Below, piece by piece: positions 43,905 to 49,689 of a stretch of DNA of 49,689 nucleotides (the stretch's first letter is position 1; the number at the start of each line of letters is the position of its first letter). The notes under the pieces are model-generated. The model had not been told where the DNA came from. It saw only the letters and a program-made list of their open reading frames with translations, and did no database searches. Where the stretch lies: positions 1-49,689 of the forward strand of contig JAIQGL010000040.1 of assembly GCA_020072585.1 (NCBI GenBank), given 5' to 3'. Made by a program: the position numbers and the translations under genes. This DNA is from Terriglobia bacterium (GTDB lineage: Bacteria > Acidobacteriota > Terriglobia > Terriglobales > Acidobacteriaceae).

Positions 43905-45086
43905 ATGTCGGTTGGCAACACAGTCATTGTCGGCGCCGGGCCGTACGGCCTATCCATTGCGGCTCATCTGAAAGCAGCGGGAATTCCATATCACCTTTAT
44001 GGGACACCGCTCGAGAGCTGGCGCAAGTTCATGCCCGTGGGGATGGTCTTGAAGTCGGAGCGATTTGCCTCGAATCTTTGGGATCCGAACGTGCGATTCA
44101 CCCTGGAGCGTCACCTGGCAGAGCACAGGATTCCCTATCAGCCTGCCGGCGACCCGCTTAGCCTGGCGGACTTTCTCAGTTATGCGGAATGGTTTCGCGA
44201 GCGAGCTGTCGGCGAATCCATCGACGCGAAAGTCACCAGCTTGCGACGCACCGGTGCAGGCTTTTTGCTTGATTTTGAGGGAGCACCTTCACTTGAGGCA
44301 CAACGTGTGGTCCTGGCCACGGGGCACATGGCATTCCGCGTGATCCCAGAGGAGTTGGCGAGCCTTCCTGAGCCATTGTGTTACCACAGCGCCAAGATCC
44401 ATGATCTTTCGGGATTTGCCGGGCGCGACGTCACATTGATTGGAGCAGGCCAATCTGCTCTTGAAACAGCAGCTCTTCTCGCGGAAGCAGGCGCCCGGGT
44501 CAGGTTGATCATTCGCGAGAGTCAGGTTCGCTGGAACGATACGCGCAATGGACATCGTTCACTGGCCCACAAGATCAGGAATCCGGAGTCCGGACTCGGG
44601 TTTGGGTGGGAAAGTTTCGTTGTGTCGGAAATGCCGCAATGGTTCCGGCGGCTTCTCCCAGTGGATCTGCGCCACCGCTATGTGGCCAAAACGTGGGGGC
44701 CTTCCGGGGCCTATTGGCTGAGACAGCGCGTTGAAGGTCGAGTTGAGATTCTCCTGAATTGCAAGGTGCGTCAAGCGAAAGCAGAACAGGGACGGGTCTG
44801 TCTGGAAGTTCAAGGACCGGATGGGACAAAAACGGTCTGGACTGATCATGTCATTGCGGCCACGGGCTACAAAGTTGATCTTGACCGCTTAGGCTACCTG
44901 GGCCCGGACCTAAAGCAGAGCATCGCGCGCGAAGGCAGCGCTCCGGTTCTCGACTCGCAATTCGAAACCTCAGTTCCCGGACTTTTCATTGTGGGAATGG
45001 CCAGCGCTCCAACGTTCGGTCCGGTGATGCGTTTCATGTTCGGTGCAAAACACGTTGCCCCGGTTCTCACGCGGCGCCTGCGCTAG
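43905..45086 (+). CDS. FAD-dependent monooxygenase/oxidoreductase (flavin-containing monooxygenase-like)
   Basis: A 393-residue two-dinucleotide-binding protein. The FAD motif is VIVGAGPYGLSIAAHL near residue 8. The NAD(P)H motif is VTLIGAGQSALETAALLAEA near 178. An ATG-type motif (VLATGHMAF and VIAATGYK) is also present. The family includes flavin-containing monooxygenases, Baeyer-Villiger enzymes and N-hydroxylases. GGAG lies seven bases before ATG 43905. It is paired with the ATP-grasp gene, which suggests modification of an amino-acid or carboxylate substrate and its ligation. The specific substrate cannot be inferred. Confidence 0.87.
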   Translation: MSVGNTVIVGAGPYGLSIAAHLKAAGIPYHLYGTPLESWRKFMPVGMVLKSERFASNLWDPNVRFTLERHLAEHRIPYQPAGDPLSLADFLSYAEWFRERAVGESIDAKVTSLRRTGAGFLLDFEGAPSLEAQRVVLATGHMAFRVIPEELASLPEPLCYHSAKIHDLSGFAGRDVTLIGAGQSALETAALLAEAGARVRLIIRESQVRWNDTRNGHRSLAHKIRNPESGLGFGWESFVVSEMPQWFRRLLPVDLRHRYVAKTWGPSGAYWLRQRVEGRVEILLNCKVRQAKAEQGRVCLEVQGPDGTKTVWTDHVIAATGYKVDLDRLGYLGPDLKQSIAREGSAPVLDSQFETSVPGLFIVGMASAPTFGPVMRFMFGAKHVAPVLTRRLR

Positions 45087-45827
45087 TCTGAGCGCGCGCT
45101 TCCCGGCTCGCCCGTTCGATGCTGGCAGAGCAGGTCCTTTCGCCTCAAGTTTGGAGCGAAGCGACTCAAGCAACGACTTTGAGGGAGAAGCCGACCACGC
45201 GCTGAACCCGCTGCCACAGGGCTAAATAAGCTCAAGCTGAGAAGACTGCTTAAGCGGTTTGGAGCGTAATGACAGAATTTTGGTGCCGAAGAAGGGACAA
45301 GGGTCTCAGACACCCCTTGAGCACGAACCTGCTGTCGTACACAGCCTGGGCTGTGATCCCGCTTTCCCACCCCTGTTTGCCCTGCCTGGTGGTTTTTGCC
45401 TGAAATTAGTCAAAAAGAGTCGAACTCTATGTCCCTCCGGCTGTCCTGGTTTTTTGGTAGCGAGGGCTTCGGTCTGTTTTGTAACCTCACTCCCGCCCTT
45501 TTAGGCTATGCGAGGGCTTTCAAGACCTTCAAGTGAATAAGACGACCAGCTGGAGAGAAACTTGAGACCTTGCTCCTCACGAAGTTTCTCCCCTGCTTTG
45601 CGGCTTTCTCTCTCAGCGTCGCGGGCTACCCTGATCTCGCGACGATGGGCCTTTTGCTCCCGCGTTAATCTTCTTTTCGACATAAACCTAGCTTACAACG
45701 GAGACACCAGCTCACCGAGGCCACTCGGCTCGAATTTCTCCCAGAAAGTTCGTGTCTCGCAACATCCCCCTTTGAAATAAATCTCTCTCGGATTCGGCTG
45801 AGGCCGACATTCAAAAGGAGATTTGCC
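45087..45827. other. Gene-poor stretch downstream of the flavoprotein gene
   Basis: About 740 bases containing only one short minus-strand ORF (45501-45683). No strong terminator, tRNA or mobile-element ends are seen. Sequence composition becomes less GC-biased here, consistent with the boundary between the biosynthetic region and accessory DNA. Confidence 0.4.
45501..45683 (-). CDS. Small basic hypothetical protein
   Basis: A 60-residue, highly charged ORF (MSKRRLTREQKAHRREIRVA at the start) rich in Arg, Lys and Glu, probably forming one long helix. AGG lies about five bases before ATG 45683. There is no recognisable domain. Such small basic proteins are common in accessory DNA, and random open frames of this length also occur, so this is a tentative gene. 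Confidence 0.4.
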   Translation of the reverse strand: MSKRRLTREQKAHRREIRVARDAERESRKAGEKLREEQGLKFLSSWSSYSLEGLESPRIA

Positions 45828-46208
45828 ATGAAACAGACATCAGGACTGGATAGCAAAAGGCGCGCAGCGGGTGAACGCAACGACGAAGGGCCAAACAAGG
45901 GGCAGGGCGTAACAGTGGGCTTGATTGACGAAAGCGAAGTCCCAACAGTCGCCAGGGCTGGCAAAAAGAGCGTCCTGCTCGAAACACCGGAGTGGAAACA
46001 GGCGTGTGAACTTCTCAACAAAGGTCTGCCCGATAAGAAGGTGCTCCAGATACCGCTGTCCGCAGAGACCTTAAAGACAGGGAAAACGCCCAAGCATGCC
46101 GCCATCGGATTCAAGCGTCAGCTTATGAACCACGCAAAACGAATGAACTGGAGGGTGGACATTTCCCTGAAAGGGGAGTCGCTGTTCGTTAAGAACAAAA
46201 AGAAGTAG
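45828..46208 (+). CDS. Hypothetical protein, 126 residues
   Basis: A clear ribosome binding site (AAAGGAG, about seven bases before ATG 45828) and a terminator-like inverted repeat directly after the stop argue for a real gene. The N-terminus is polar and probably disordered (about 1-45). The remainder (about 50-126) is a basic helix/strand region with ETPEWKQACELLNKG, GFKRQLMNHAKRMNWRVDIS and a Lys-rich end (NKKK). No family is recognised; nucleic-acid binding is possible from the charge. Confidence 0.65.
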   Translation: MKQTSGLDSKRRAAGERNDEGPNKGQGVTVGLIDESEVPTVARAGKKSVLLETPEWKQACELLNKGLPDKKVLQIPLSAETLKTGKTPKHAAIGFKRQLMNHAKRMNWRVDISLKGESLFVKNKKK

Positions 46209-46211
46209 CCC

Positions 46212-46257
46212 AATCGCCTTCAGTACGGAACTTCCCTGTTTCCCGCTGAAGGCGATT
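46212..46257 (+). terminator. Terminator-like inverted repeat after the 126-residue ORF
   Basis: A perfect 12-bp inverted repeat AATCGCCTTCAG / CTGAAGGCGATT separated by 22 bases starts three bases after the stop TAG and is followed by CTGTTTCT. The stem is strong, the loop is long and the T-tract is imperfect. Confidence 0.6.
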
Positions 46258-46268
46258 CTGTTTCTGGA

Positions 46269-46589
46269 TGTCGCCAGCTGTTCAGTGGCCGAGAGTTCGC
46301 TCCCTATGGAGCGACCTTTTTACACTGGGATTCACCCCACAAAATATTGCCTCGCTCGACTCCGCTGGGCTGAACAAGATCGCCTTCCCAATCTGCTCTC
46401 CGCTGTCCACTTGGGGATTTGTCCGCGTGAACTCTACGAAGCAGCGGTGAAAGAACATCCCAAGGTCATCGCTGAACTCCGCGAGGCTCTCGGTAGAACT
46501 GCCGTATGGGAGCTGGATCGCTACGGGTGTTTGCTTTTGCCGAAGCGACTGCCTCTCAGCTAAAAAGTCCTTGCTGTCGCCAGCTGTTC
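46269..46589. repeat. Short direct repeat flanking a small ORF
   Basis: The 15-mer TGTCGCCAGCTGTTC occurs at 46269-46283 and again at 46575-46589, each time upstream of a small plus-strand ORF. It may be a shared regulatory motif or the trace of a duplication. Only two copies were seen. Confidence 0.5.
46285..46563 (+). CDS. Hypothetical protein, up to 92 residues
   Basis: A plus-strand frame starting at GTG 46285, with an ATG alternative at 46306. The C-terminal half has natural amphipathic composition (LYEAAVKEHPKVIAELREAL) and a WELDRYG segment. There is no clear ribosome binding site and no known domain. It lies in line with two better-supported small genes downstream, so it is probably part of the same accessory group. 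The opposite-strand frame over this area looks like a shadow. Confidence 0.45.
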   Translation: MAESSLPMERPFYTGIHPTKYCLARLRWAEQDRLPNLLSAVHLGICPRELYEAAVKEHPKVIAELREALGRTAVWELDRYGCLLLPKRLPLS

Positions 46590-46632
46590 CCTTCTCCACA
46601 ATTTCCGGTTTTTCAAACCACCAGGAGGGGAT

Positions 46633-46851
46633 ATGGCAACTGGCGACAAAGTTTTTACCAAAGGCGTTCAAGGCAAAACCGTGGAACGCATTGTCCTGGG
46701 CGACGACAACGAAGAAGTGGAAATCGAGGTTCGATTTACCGATAACACTTCTTTCCACGTGCGACTTGCTCCGAGCCAGATTCAGGTGATGGGTGTGGAC
46801 ATCTTGGGCTGGAAGAAGGGCAACAGCCGAGTCATCCGAGTGCTGCTGTGA
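46633..46851 (+). CDS. Small hypothetical protein, 72 residues
   Basis: A strong ribosome binding site (AGGAGG, five to six bases before ATG 46633) and GTGA overlap with the next gene support it. The sequence looks like a small beta-barrel (GDKVFTKGVQGKTVERIVLG, then VEIEVRFTDNTSFHVRLAP, then KKGNSRVIRVLL). No family is named; small SH3-like or DNA-binding folds are possible. It is translationally coupled to the downstream 91-residue gene. Confidence 0.7.
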   Translation: MATGDKVFTKGVQGKTVERIVLGDDNEEVEIEVRFTDNTSFHVRLAPSQIQVMGVDILGWKKGNSRVIRVLL

Positions 46852-47123
46852 AGCGAACGTTCTTGCTGGGTAAATTAGTCGCGACGCCAGCAGCACTTGC
46901 AGCTTGCGAGGCCAATGGAAAGAATCCGTTCAAGTTCATCTTTCGCCATGCGAAAGGCGATTGGGGCGACCTTTCCGTTGAAGATATCCGAGCTAATGAG
47001 AGAGCGGCCGAGGATGGCTCCCGGCTGCTCTCCGCTTACCACCTGAGGGACGGCACCAAGATATGGGTTATCACCGAAGCAGACCGCAGCAGCACATGCA
47101 TTCTGTTACCCGAAGAATACTAG
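46848..47123 (+). CDS. Small hypothetical protein of a type common in plasmid/integrative-element DNA
   Basis: 91 residues from GTG 46848, overlapping the preceding stop in GTGA. It reads MKRTFLLGKLVATPAALAAC at the start, then FRHAKGDWGDLSVEDIRANE, and ends with TKIWVITEADRSSTCILLPE. I recognise this pattern (GDWGDL ... ITEADRS ... LLPEEY) from widely scattered small uncharacterised proteins on mobile elements, but its function is unknown. Its presence supports the view that this end of the window is accessory DNA. Confidence 0.75.
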   Translation: MKRTFLLGKLVATPAALAACEANGKNPFKFIFRHAKGDWGDLSVEDIRANERAAEDGSRLLSAYHLRDGTKIWVITEADRSSTCILLPEEY

Positions 47124-47140
47124 TCTCTTAGTCCAACTCC

Positions 47141-47157
47141 ACCAGGGCTGGTTTTTA
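47141..47157 (+). terminator. Weak hairpin with T-run after the 91-residue gene
   Basis: ACCA-GGGC-TGGT followed by TTTT, about 17 bases after the stop. The stem is only four base pairs, so termination is doubtful. Confidence 0.25.
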
Positions 47158-47195
47158 ACTCGGCAAGCACTCCCAACACTATTACTCGATGAGTA

Positions 47196-47942
47196 TTAGC
47201 CTATCCCAACCGCTTTCACCCTCTTAGCAATCTTCCGCTTGGCTGCGGCCAAGCCTTTTGAGATGGGCTGCTGTCGAATCTGGAATCCCCAAGCCGCAAG
47301 GCTGTGCTTTATCAGATGCTCGGCAGCATCAACGAAATCCGCCGTAAGTTGTCTGGTACTGAGCATTAGCTTATCCAGACTTTCGTAAAACTTTTCAGAA
47401 TTGTTGGCCGCGTGTCCTACGAAATACTCCATTGCGAGGACATCCGCAAAAGTGTAGTACCTTTGCGCGCGGTCATTTCCCAAACCCGCCACAAAGGAAC
47501 ACATTGACTCACCCGGTATGTTGACAATCTCTCCAAAGGACTCCGGGGCAAAATGGAAGACCATGTGATTACGAGCACGTTTCAAGTGCATACCGCGAAG
47601 TTTTTGTGCCGTCTGATCTTTGAGGATGCTTTTGAGCTTAGCGAACGTATTGTCAGTATGAAAATTCTTGTTCATCTTCTCTACGAGCAACAATGCCTCA
47701 TAGAGCGCAGCACACGTGAAGAAGAATAAATTTGTGCGTGTACGCTGCCCATGCAAAGAGCGGTCTTCCCAGAAAGGAAGCACTGACCAATGTGCGAAGC
47801 TGAGAACATTAATCGAGCGTGCCAGTGCAATTATTTGCCAAAATTTCTCTTCGGTTTTCAATTTTTCTAAAATCGGTGGTTCACACAGAACATCCCATGC
47901 AAAGTTATCCGTTCCATTGCGTTTTTGGACGACCTTCTTCAC
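47196..47942 (-). CDS. Hypothetical protein, 248 residues
   Basis: A soluble, mostly helical protein without a recognised domain. It begins MKKVVQKRNGTDNFAWDVLC, has an alpha-helical core (ALARSINVLSFAHWSVLPFW, RARNHMVFHFAP) and a basic C-terminal tail (AAAKRKIAKRVKAVG). Its composition resembles HEPN-type or RNA-binding helical proteins only in a general way. It lies on the minus strand, downstream of a group of three further minus-strand genes, separated by 37 bases, and may belong with them. Confidence 0.65.
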   Translation of the reverse strand: MKKVVQKRNGTDNFAWDVLCEPPILEKLKTEEKFWQIIALARSINVLSFAHWSVLPFWEDRSLHGQRTRTNLFFFTCAALYEALLLVEKMNKNFHTDNTFAKLKSILKDQTAQKLRGMHLKRARNHMVFHFAPESFGEIVNIPGESMCSFVAGLGNDRAQRYYTFADVLAMEYFVGHAANNSEKFYESLDKLMLSTRQLTADFVDAAEHLIKHSLAAWGFQIRQQPISKGLAAAKRKIAKRVKAVGIG

Positions 47943-47979
47943 TGCAAGCTCCTCAAATTTATTCTTGGTTCTTTTTGCG

Positions 47980-48363
47980 TTAGGAGACTGCTGATGGTTT
48001 TCGAAGTGTCAAGCATCTATCCGTGTGTTGACCGGCCAGCAGGCCGCAGAGGGCACAACCATTTCGTAGTTTCAGTATTACTGACTTGGCCCGCTGCTGA
48101 CCGGGAGTAAGGGTTTGCTTGTTTACCAGAAAATTGTAGGCACCATCCAACAGCTTGCAAATTTCAAAAAAAGCATTTCTGATTTCATTATTGTGATGTT
48201 GAAACACTTCCATTGTTTGAAGCGTTTCTTCCAAATCATCTATCCTGCTTTTGGTGTACTCACCTTGACCACCCAAGAACATACAGCAATTAACAAACGG
48301 TTTTTTAGGGTTATTATCGAGCCTCATTGGAACCCCATACCGATATTCCCACTTGTCAAGCAC
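47980..48363 (-). CDS. Hypothetical protein or 3' part of a frameshifted gene
   Basis: A 127-residue frame from GTG 48363. It overlaps the upstream ORF by 40 bases in another frame. Near its start it reads LDKWEYRYGVPMRLDNNPKK, and it contains a helical region (ETLQTMEVFQHHNNEIRNAF) and CALCGLLAG near the end. The GTG has no properly spaced ribosome binding site, and the frame stays open with natural composition upstream of it. It may therefore be joined by a frameshift to the 85-residue ORF. No family recognised. Confidence 0.5.
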   Translation of the reverse strand: MLDKWEYRYGVPMRLDNNPKKPFVNCCMFLGGQGEYTKSRIDDLEETLQTMEVFQHHNNEIRNAFFEICKLLDGAYNFLVNKQTLTPGQQRAKSVILKLRNGCALCGLLAGQHTDRCLTLRKPSAVS

Positions 48364-48581
48364 TCCAACAGACCAGTTATTTTCGCTTCGTCCACCAGAC
48401 CCCTGATTGTTGAGGCCATCTCTGAATCTGACATTCCCTCAATCTGAGAAATTGGAACTAAGATGCAAGGGCCGTTTGTATCGCGCGAAAAACATTCGCT
48501 CAGGTGCCCCATCTCCGGCCACTGGCAACCGTGTGCTCTCTTGAAACTGTCATGGTGGATTTCTAAATGCCTCCGCAACAC
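48324..48581 (-). CDS. Hypothetical protein, 85 residues, coupled to the SEC-C gene
   Basis: Begins MLRRHLEIHHDSFKRAHGCQ and contains PCILVPISQIEGMSDSEMAS. Its start lies inside the last 19 bases of the SEC-C-motif gene, suggesting translational coupling. It ends in a different frame inside the next ORF (48363), so the two may be one interrupted gene. No domain is recognised. Confidence 0.5.
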   Translation of the reverse strand: MLRRHLEIHHDSFKRAHGCQWPEMGHLSECFSRDTNGPCILVPISQIEGMSDSEMASTIRGLVDEAKITGLLECLTSGNIGMGFQ

Positions 48582-49336
48582 TTTTTGAATTTCTTTCCGC
48601 TCTCACACGGACATGGCTCGTTTCGGCCAGTGCGATTTAATTGTTTTATTAATTGGGCTATATCAGAACATCTTTCTGTAAGCTTAGGATTCTTGGCGAG
48701 TATCTTTGCCGCAGGGGTGAATTCAATTATTTCTGGTGCACTTCGTCCGGCAGTCGAGGTATCTTGTCCGTTTTCTGTATCGAACGGATCTGATTCAGCC
48801 CACTCCTCCAGCGCATTTTCTAGCTTGTCAGACCCCGCAAACAGCACCCGCGCAAATTGCACATCAACTCTGCACATCTGGCCTCGACTCTTGTCCATTG
48901 AGGCCTCTTTTCTCGAATAGGCAAGCCAACGAAGGATGTCGATCTCTTCAATGCCGTCCTCAAGTAAAGGTAGAAGCTTCTCGCTTAATTCACGTTCTCC
49001 TTCCTCATCAGTAAGTTCAGACCTAGAAGGGTTTTCGGAAGTAATGCTTGCGTTAGCTGCCTCCAGCCCAACCTTTTCTAGTTCTTTGGCCGTTTCTTCC
49101 AGTATTGTTGCTCTTATCTGATCAGCTTCAGCCTCGTCACAATCAAAGTCATCCCCTTCGGCTAGTTTCCGTCGATAATCAGCCAGCCATATCAGAATGT
49201 CCCATTCGACAATTCCTTTGCTGGCGAGTTGGAGGATGTTATCGGCAATGACTCTATCTTCCTCGGCGAGAACTTCCCAAGCCTGTTTAGGTTGTGCCAT
49301 GCATTCGATGATTCTCTCGTCACCATAAAAATGCAA
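48563..49336 (-). CDS. SEC-C motif-containing protein
   Basis: Up to 257 residues; an internal ATG at 49300 (MAQPKQAWEVLAEED) is the alternative start, as neither has a strong ribosome binding site. Most of the protein is acidic and helical. The last 20 residues, GRNEPCPCESGKKFKKCCGG, are a SEC-C zinc-binding motif like that at the C-terminus of SecA. SEC-C proteins occur as accessory proteins of unknown function, often in variable DNA. It heads a minus-strand group with the two short genes to its left. Confidence 0.8.
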   Translation of the reverse strand: MHFYGDERIIECMAQPKQAWEVLAEEDRVIADNILQLASKGIVEWDILIWLADYRRKLAEGDDFDCDEAEADQIRATILEETAKELEKVGLEAANASITSENPSRSELTDEEGERELSEKLLPLLEDGIEEIDILRWLAYSRKEASMDKSRGQMCRVDVQFARVLFAGSDKLENALEEWAESDPFDTENGQDTSTAGRSAPEIIEFTPAAKILAKNPKLTERCSDIAQLIKQLNRTGRNEPCPCESGKKFKKCCGGI

Positions 49337-49413
49337 GAGGTTTTGGCTTGTGGGAAACTTTTTAGGCTGTGGAAAACAGGGGACGATTCGAGATCGTTTG
49401 GCCGAGAGGATAT

Positions 49414-49566
49414 TTATCTAATCCAGAATTCTGTCAGTCCTAGTGAGCGGAGCAACCGCTCCCCATCAGGCGAGATCGGCCACTGTACCCCCAATGGTTT
49501 GTTTTCTAATTTTCCTATGAATTCAGTCAACAATTTCTTTCCGATTCCTCTTGACCTGCCCCCCAT
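49414..49566 (-). CDS. Possible small protein, 50 residues
   Basis: A short frame starting MGGRSRGIGKKLLTEFIGKL and ending GLTEFWIR. It is overlapped at its start by a 22-codon frame with a good AGGAG site (MSHYEWTKDGGQVKRN), so the two may be coupled or frameshifted relative to each other. Composition (VQWPISPDGERLLRSLGL) looks protein-like. No family recognised and length is short, so confidence is low. Confidence 0.35.
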   Translation of the reverse strand: MGGRSRGIGKKLLTEFIGKLENKPLGVQWPISPDGERLLRSLGLTEFWIR

Positions 49567-49634
49567 CTTTAGTCCATTCGTAGTGAGACATTCTCCTGGT
49601 TTGGGGTTTCGAGCATATCACTTTTAAGTTGAGG

Positions 49635-49683
49635 CCCGCAGCCGTCGAGGCTGTGGGAAAGTGGGAAACGCGCAGCGTTTTCC
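49635..49683. repeat. Tandem intergenic hairpins at the right edge
   Basis: CCCGCAGCC / GGCTGTGGG (nine pairs with one G-T, loop GTCGA; 49635-49657) is followed by GGAAACGC / GCGTTTTCC (49664-49683, one bulge). They resemble intergenic REP-like palindromes; a genome-wide count would show whether they are repeated. Confidence 0.45.
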
Positions 49684-49689
49684 AAGGCG

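Larger units (their letters stand above)
49337..49689. other. Intergenic right edge
   Basis: About 350 bases up to the edge. It contains one possible short minus-strand ORF (49414-49566) and two adjacent hairpins (49635-49683). No larger frame enters from the right with convincing content. Confidence 0.4.

Noticed and set aside
46282-46896. A 204-residue minus-strand ORF
   Set aside because: It lies antisense to three plus-strand ORFs, two of them with good start signals or coupling; it contains no recognised motif.
49229-49627. A 132-residue plus-strand ORF at the right edge
   Set aside because: Antisense to the SEC-C gene over part of its length, with no ribosome binding site or motif.
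1-49689. CRISPR arrays, rRNA genes, insertion-sequence transposases, replication origins
   Set aside because: No regularly spaced repeats, rRNA-like stretches or transposase motifs were seen on reading both strands.

Overview
The window is dominated by a large polyketide biosynthetic gene cluster. All of it lies on the minus strand, from about 38.6 kb down to the left edge, where it is cut off. The organism is probably an acidobacterium. The main evidence is the 809-residue MacB/FtsX-type permease at 36126-38555, which has the layout of the 'acidobacterial duplicated orphan permeases' common in that phylum. The regulatory neighbours and small hypothetical genes fit. No rRNA or other taxonomic marker is present, so this is an inference.

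Layout, read in the direction of transcription (right to left). (1) 41.99-39.03 kb holds a regulatory block: a small HTH-like protein, a NusG-family (RfaH/LoaP/UpxY-like) elongation factor paralogue, and a 462-residue unknown protein. (2) 38.56-34.68 kb holds the permease, then a zinc-free MDR-type reductase whose stop overlaps the next start. (3) 34.68-26.10 kb encodes a 2861-residue cis-AT PKS, KS-AT-ACP-KS-AT-DH-KR-ACP. The active-site Cys of its first KS is replaced by Arg. (4) 26.02-23.40 kb encodes two membrane proteins: DUF2306 plus TPR, and a fatty-acid-hydroxylase/sterol-desaturase type di-iron protein. (5) 23.41-21.13 kb carries part of a beta-branching (HMG-synthase) cassette: a discrete ACP, a KS with Cys replaced by Ser, and an ECH1-type dehydratase. 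(6) 20.93-16.57 kb encodes an ACP-GNAT fusion, an AT-like acyl hydrolase, a metallophosphoesterase, an overlapping Sfp-type phosphopantetheinyl transferase, and a malonyl trans-AT. (7) 16.30-13.86 kb encodes a START-domain membrane protein and a MATE exporter. (8) 13.66 kb to the left edge is at least 4554 codons of a giant trans-AT PKS: ACP - GNAT-fold (DUF2156-like) - tryptophanase/tyrosine-phenol-lyase-like PLP domain - KS-DH-KR-ACP - KS-DH-KR-cMT-ACP - KS...

Together these genes suggest a mixed cis-AT/trans-AT product with a beta-branch. The ACP-DUF-PLP-lyase block recalls the DUF-SH (cysteine lyase) part of leinamycin-type synthases, so sulfur incorporation is a testable possibility. The HMG-CoA synthase, ECH2, the terminal thioesterase and the rest of the assembly line are not in the window and probably lie to the left.

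The strongest unexplained signal is a pair of 90-nt elements, at 38835-38924 and 41302-41391. They share near-identical proximal sequence and keep two hairpins, while the distal stem differs in sequence. One lies just upstream of the nusG-like gene and the other upstream of the polyketide operon. They look like a cis-acting target of the NusG paralogue.

Right of 42 kb: a tRNA-Leu(CAG) remnant, a plus-strand ATP-grasp/flavoprotein pair (42.7-45.1 kb), then small accessory-type hypothetical genes and a minus-strand group that includes a SEC-C-motif protein. This looks like the edge of the cluster and a variable genomic region.
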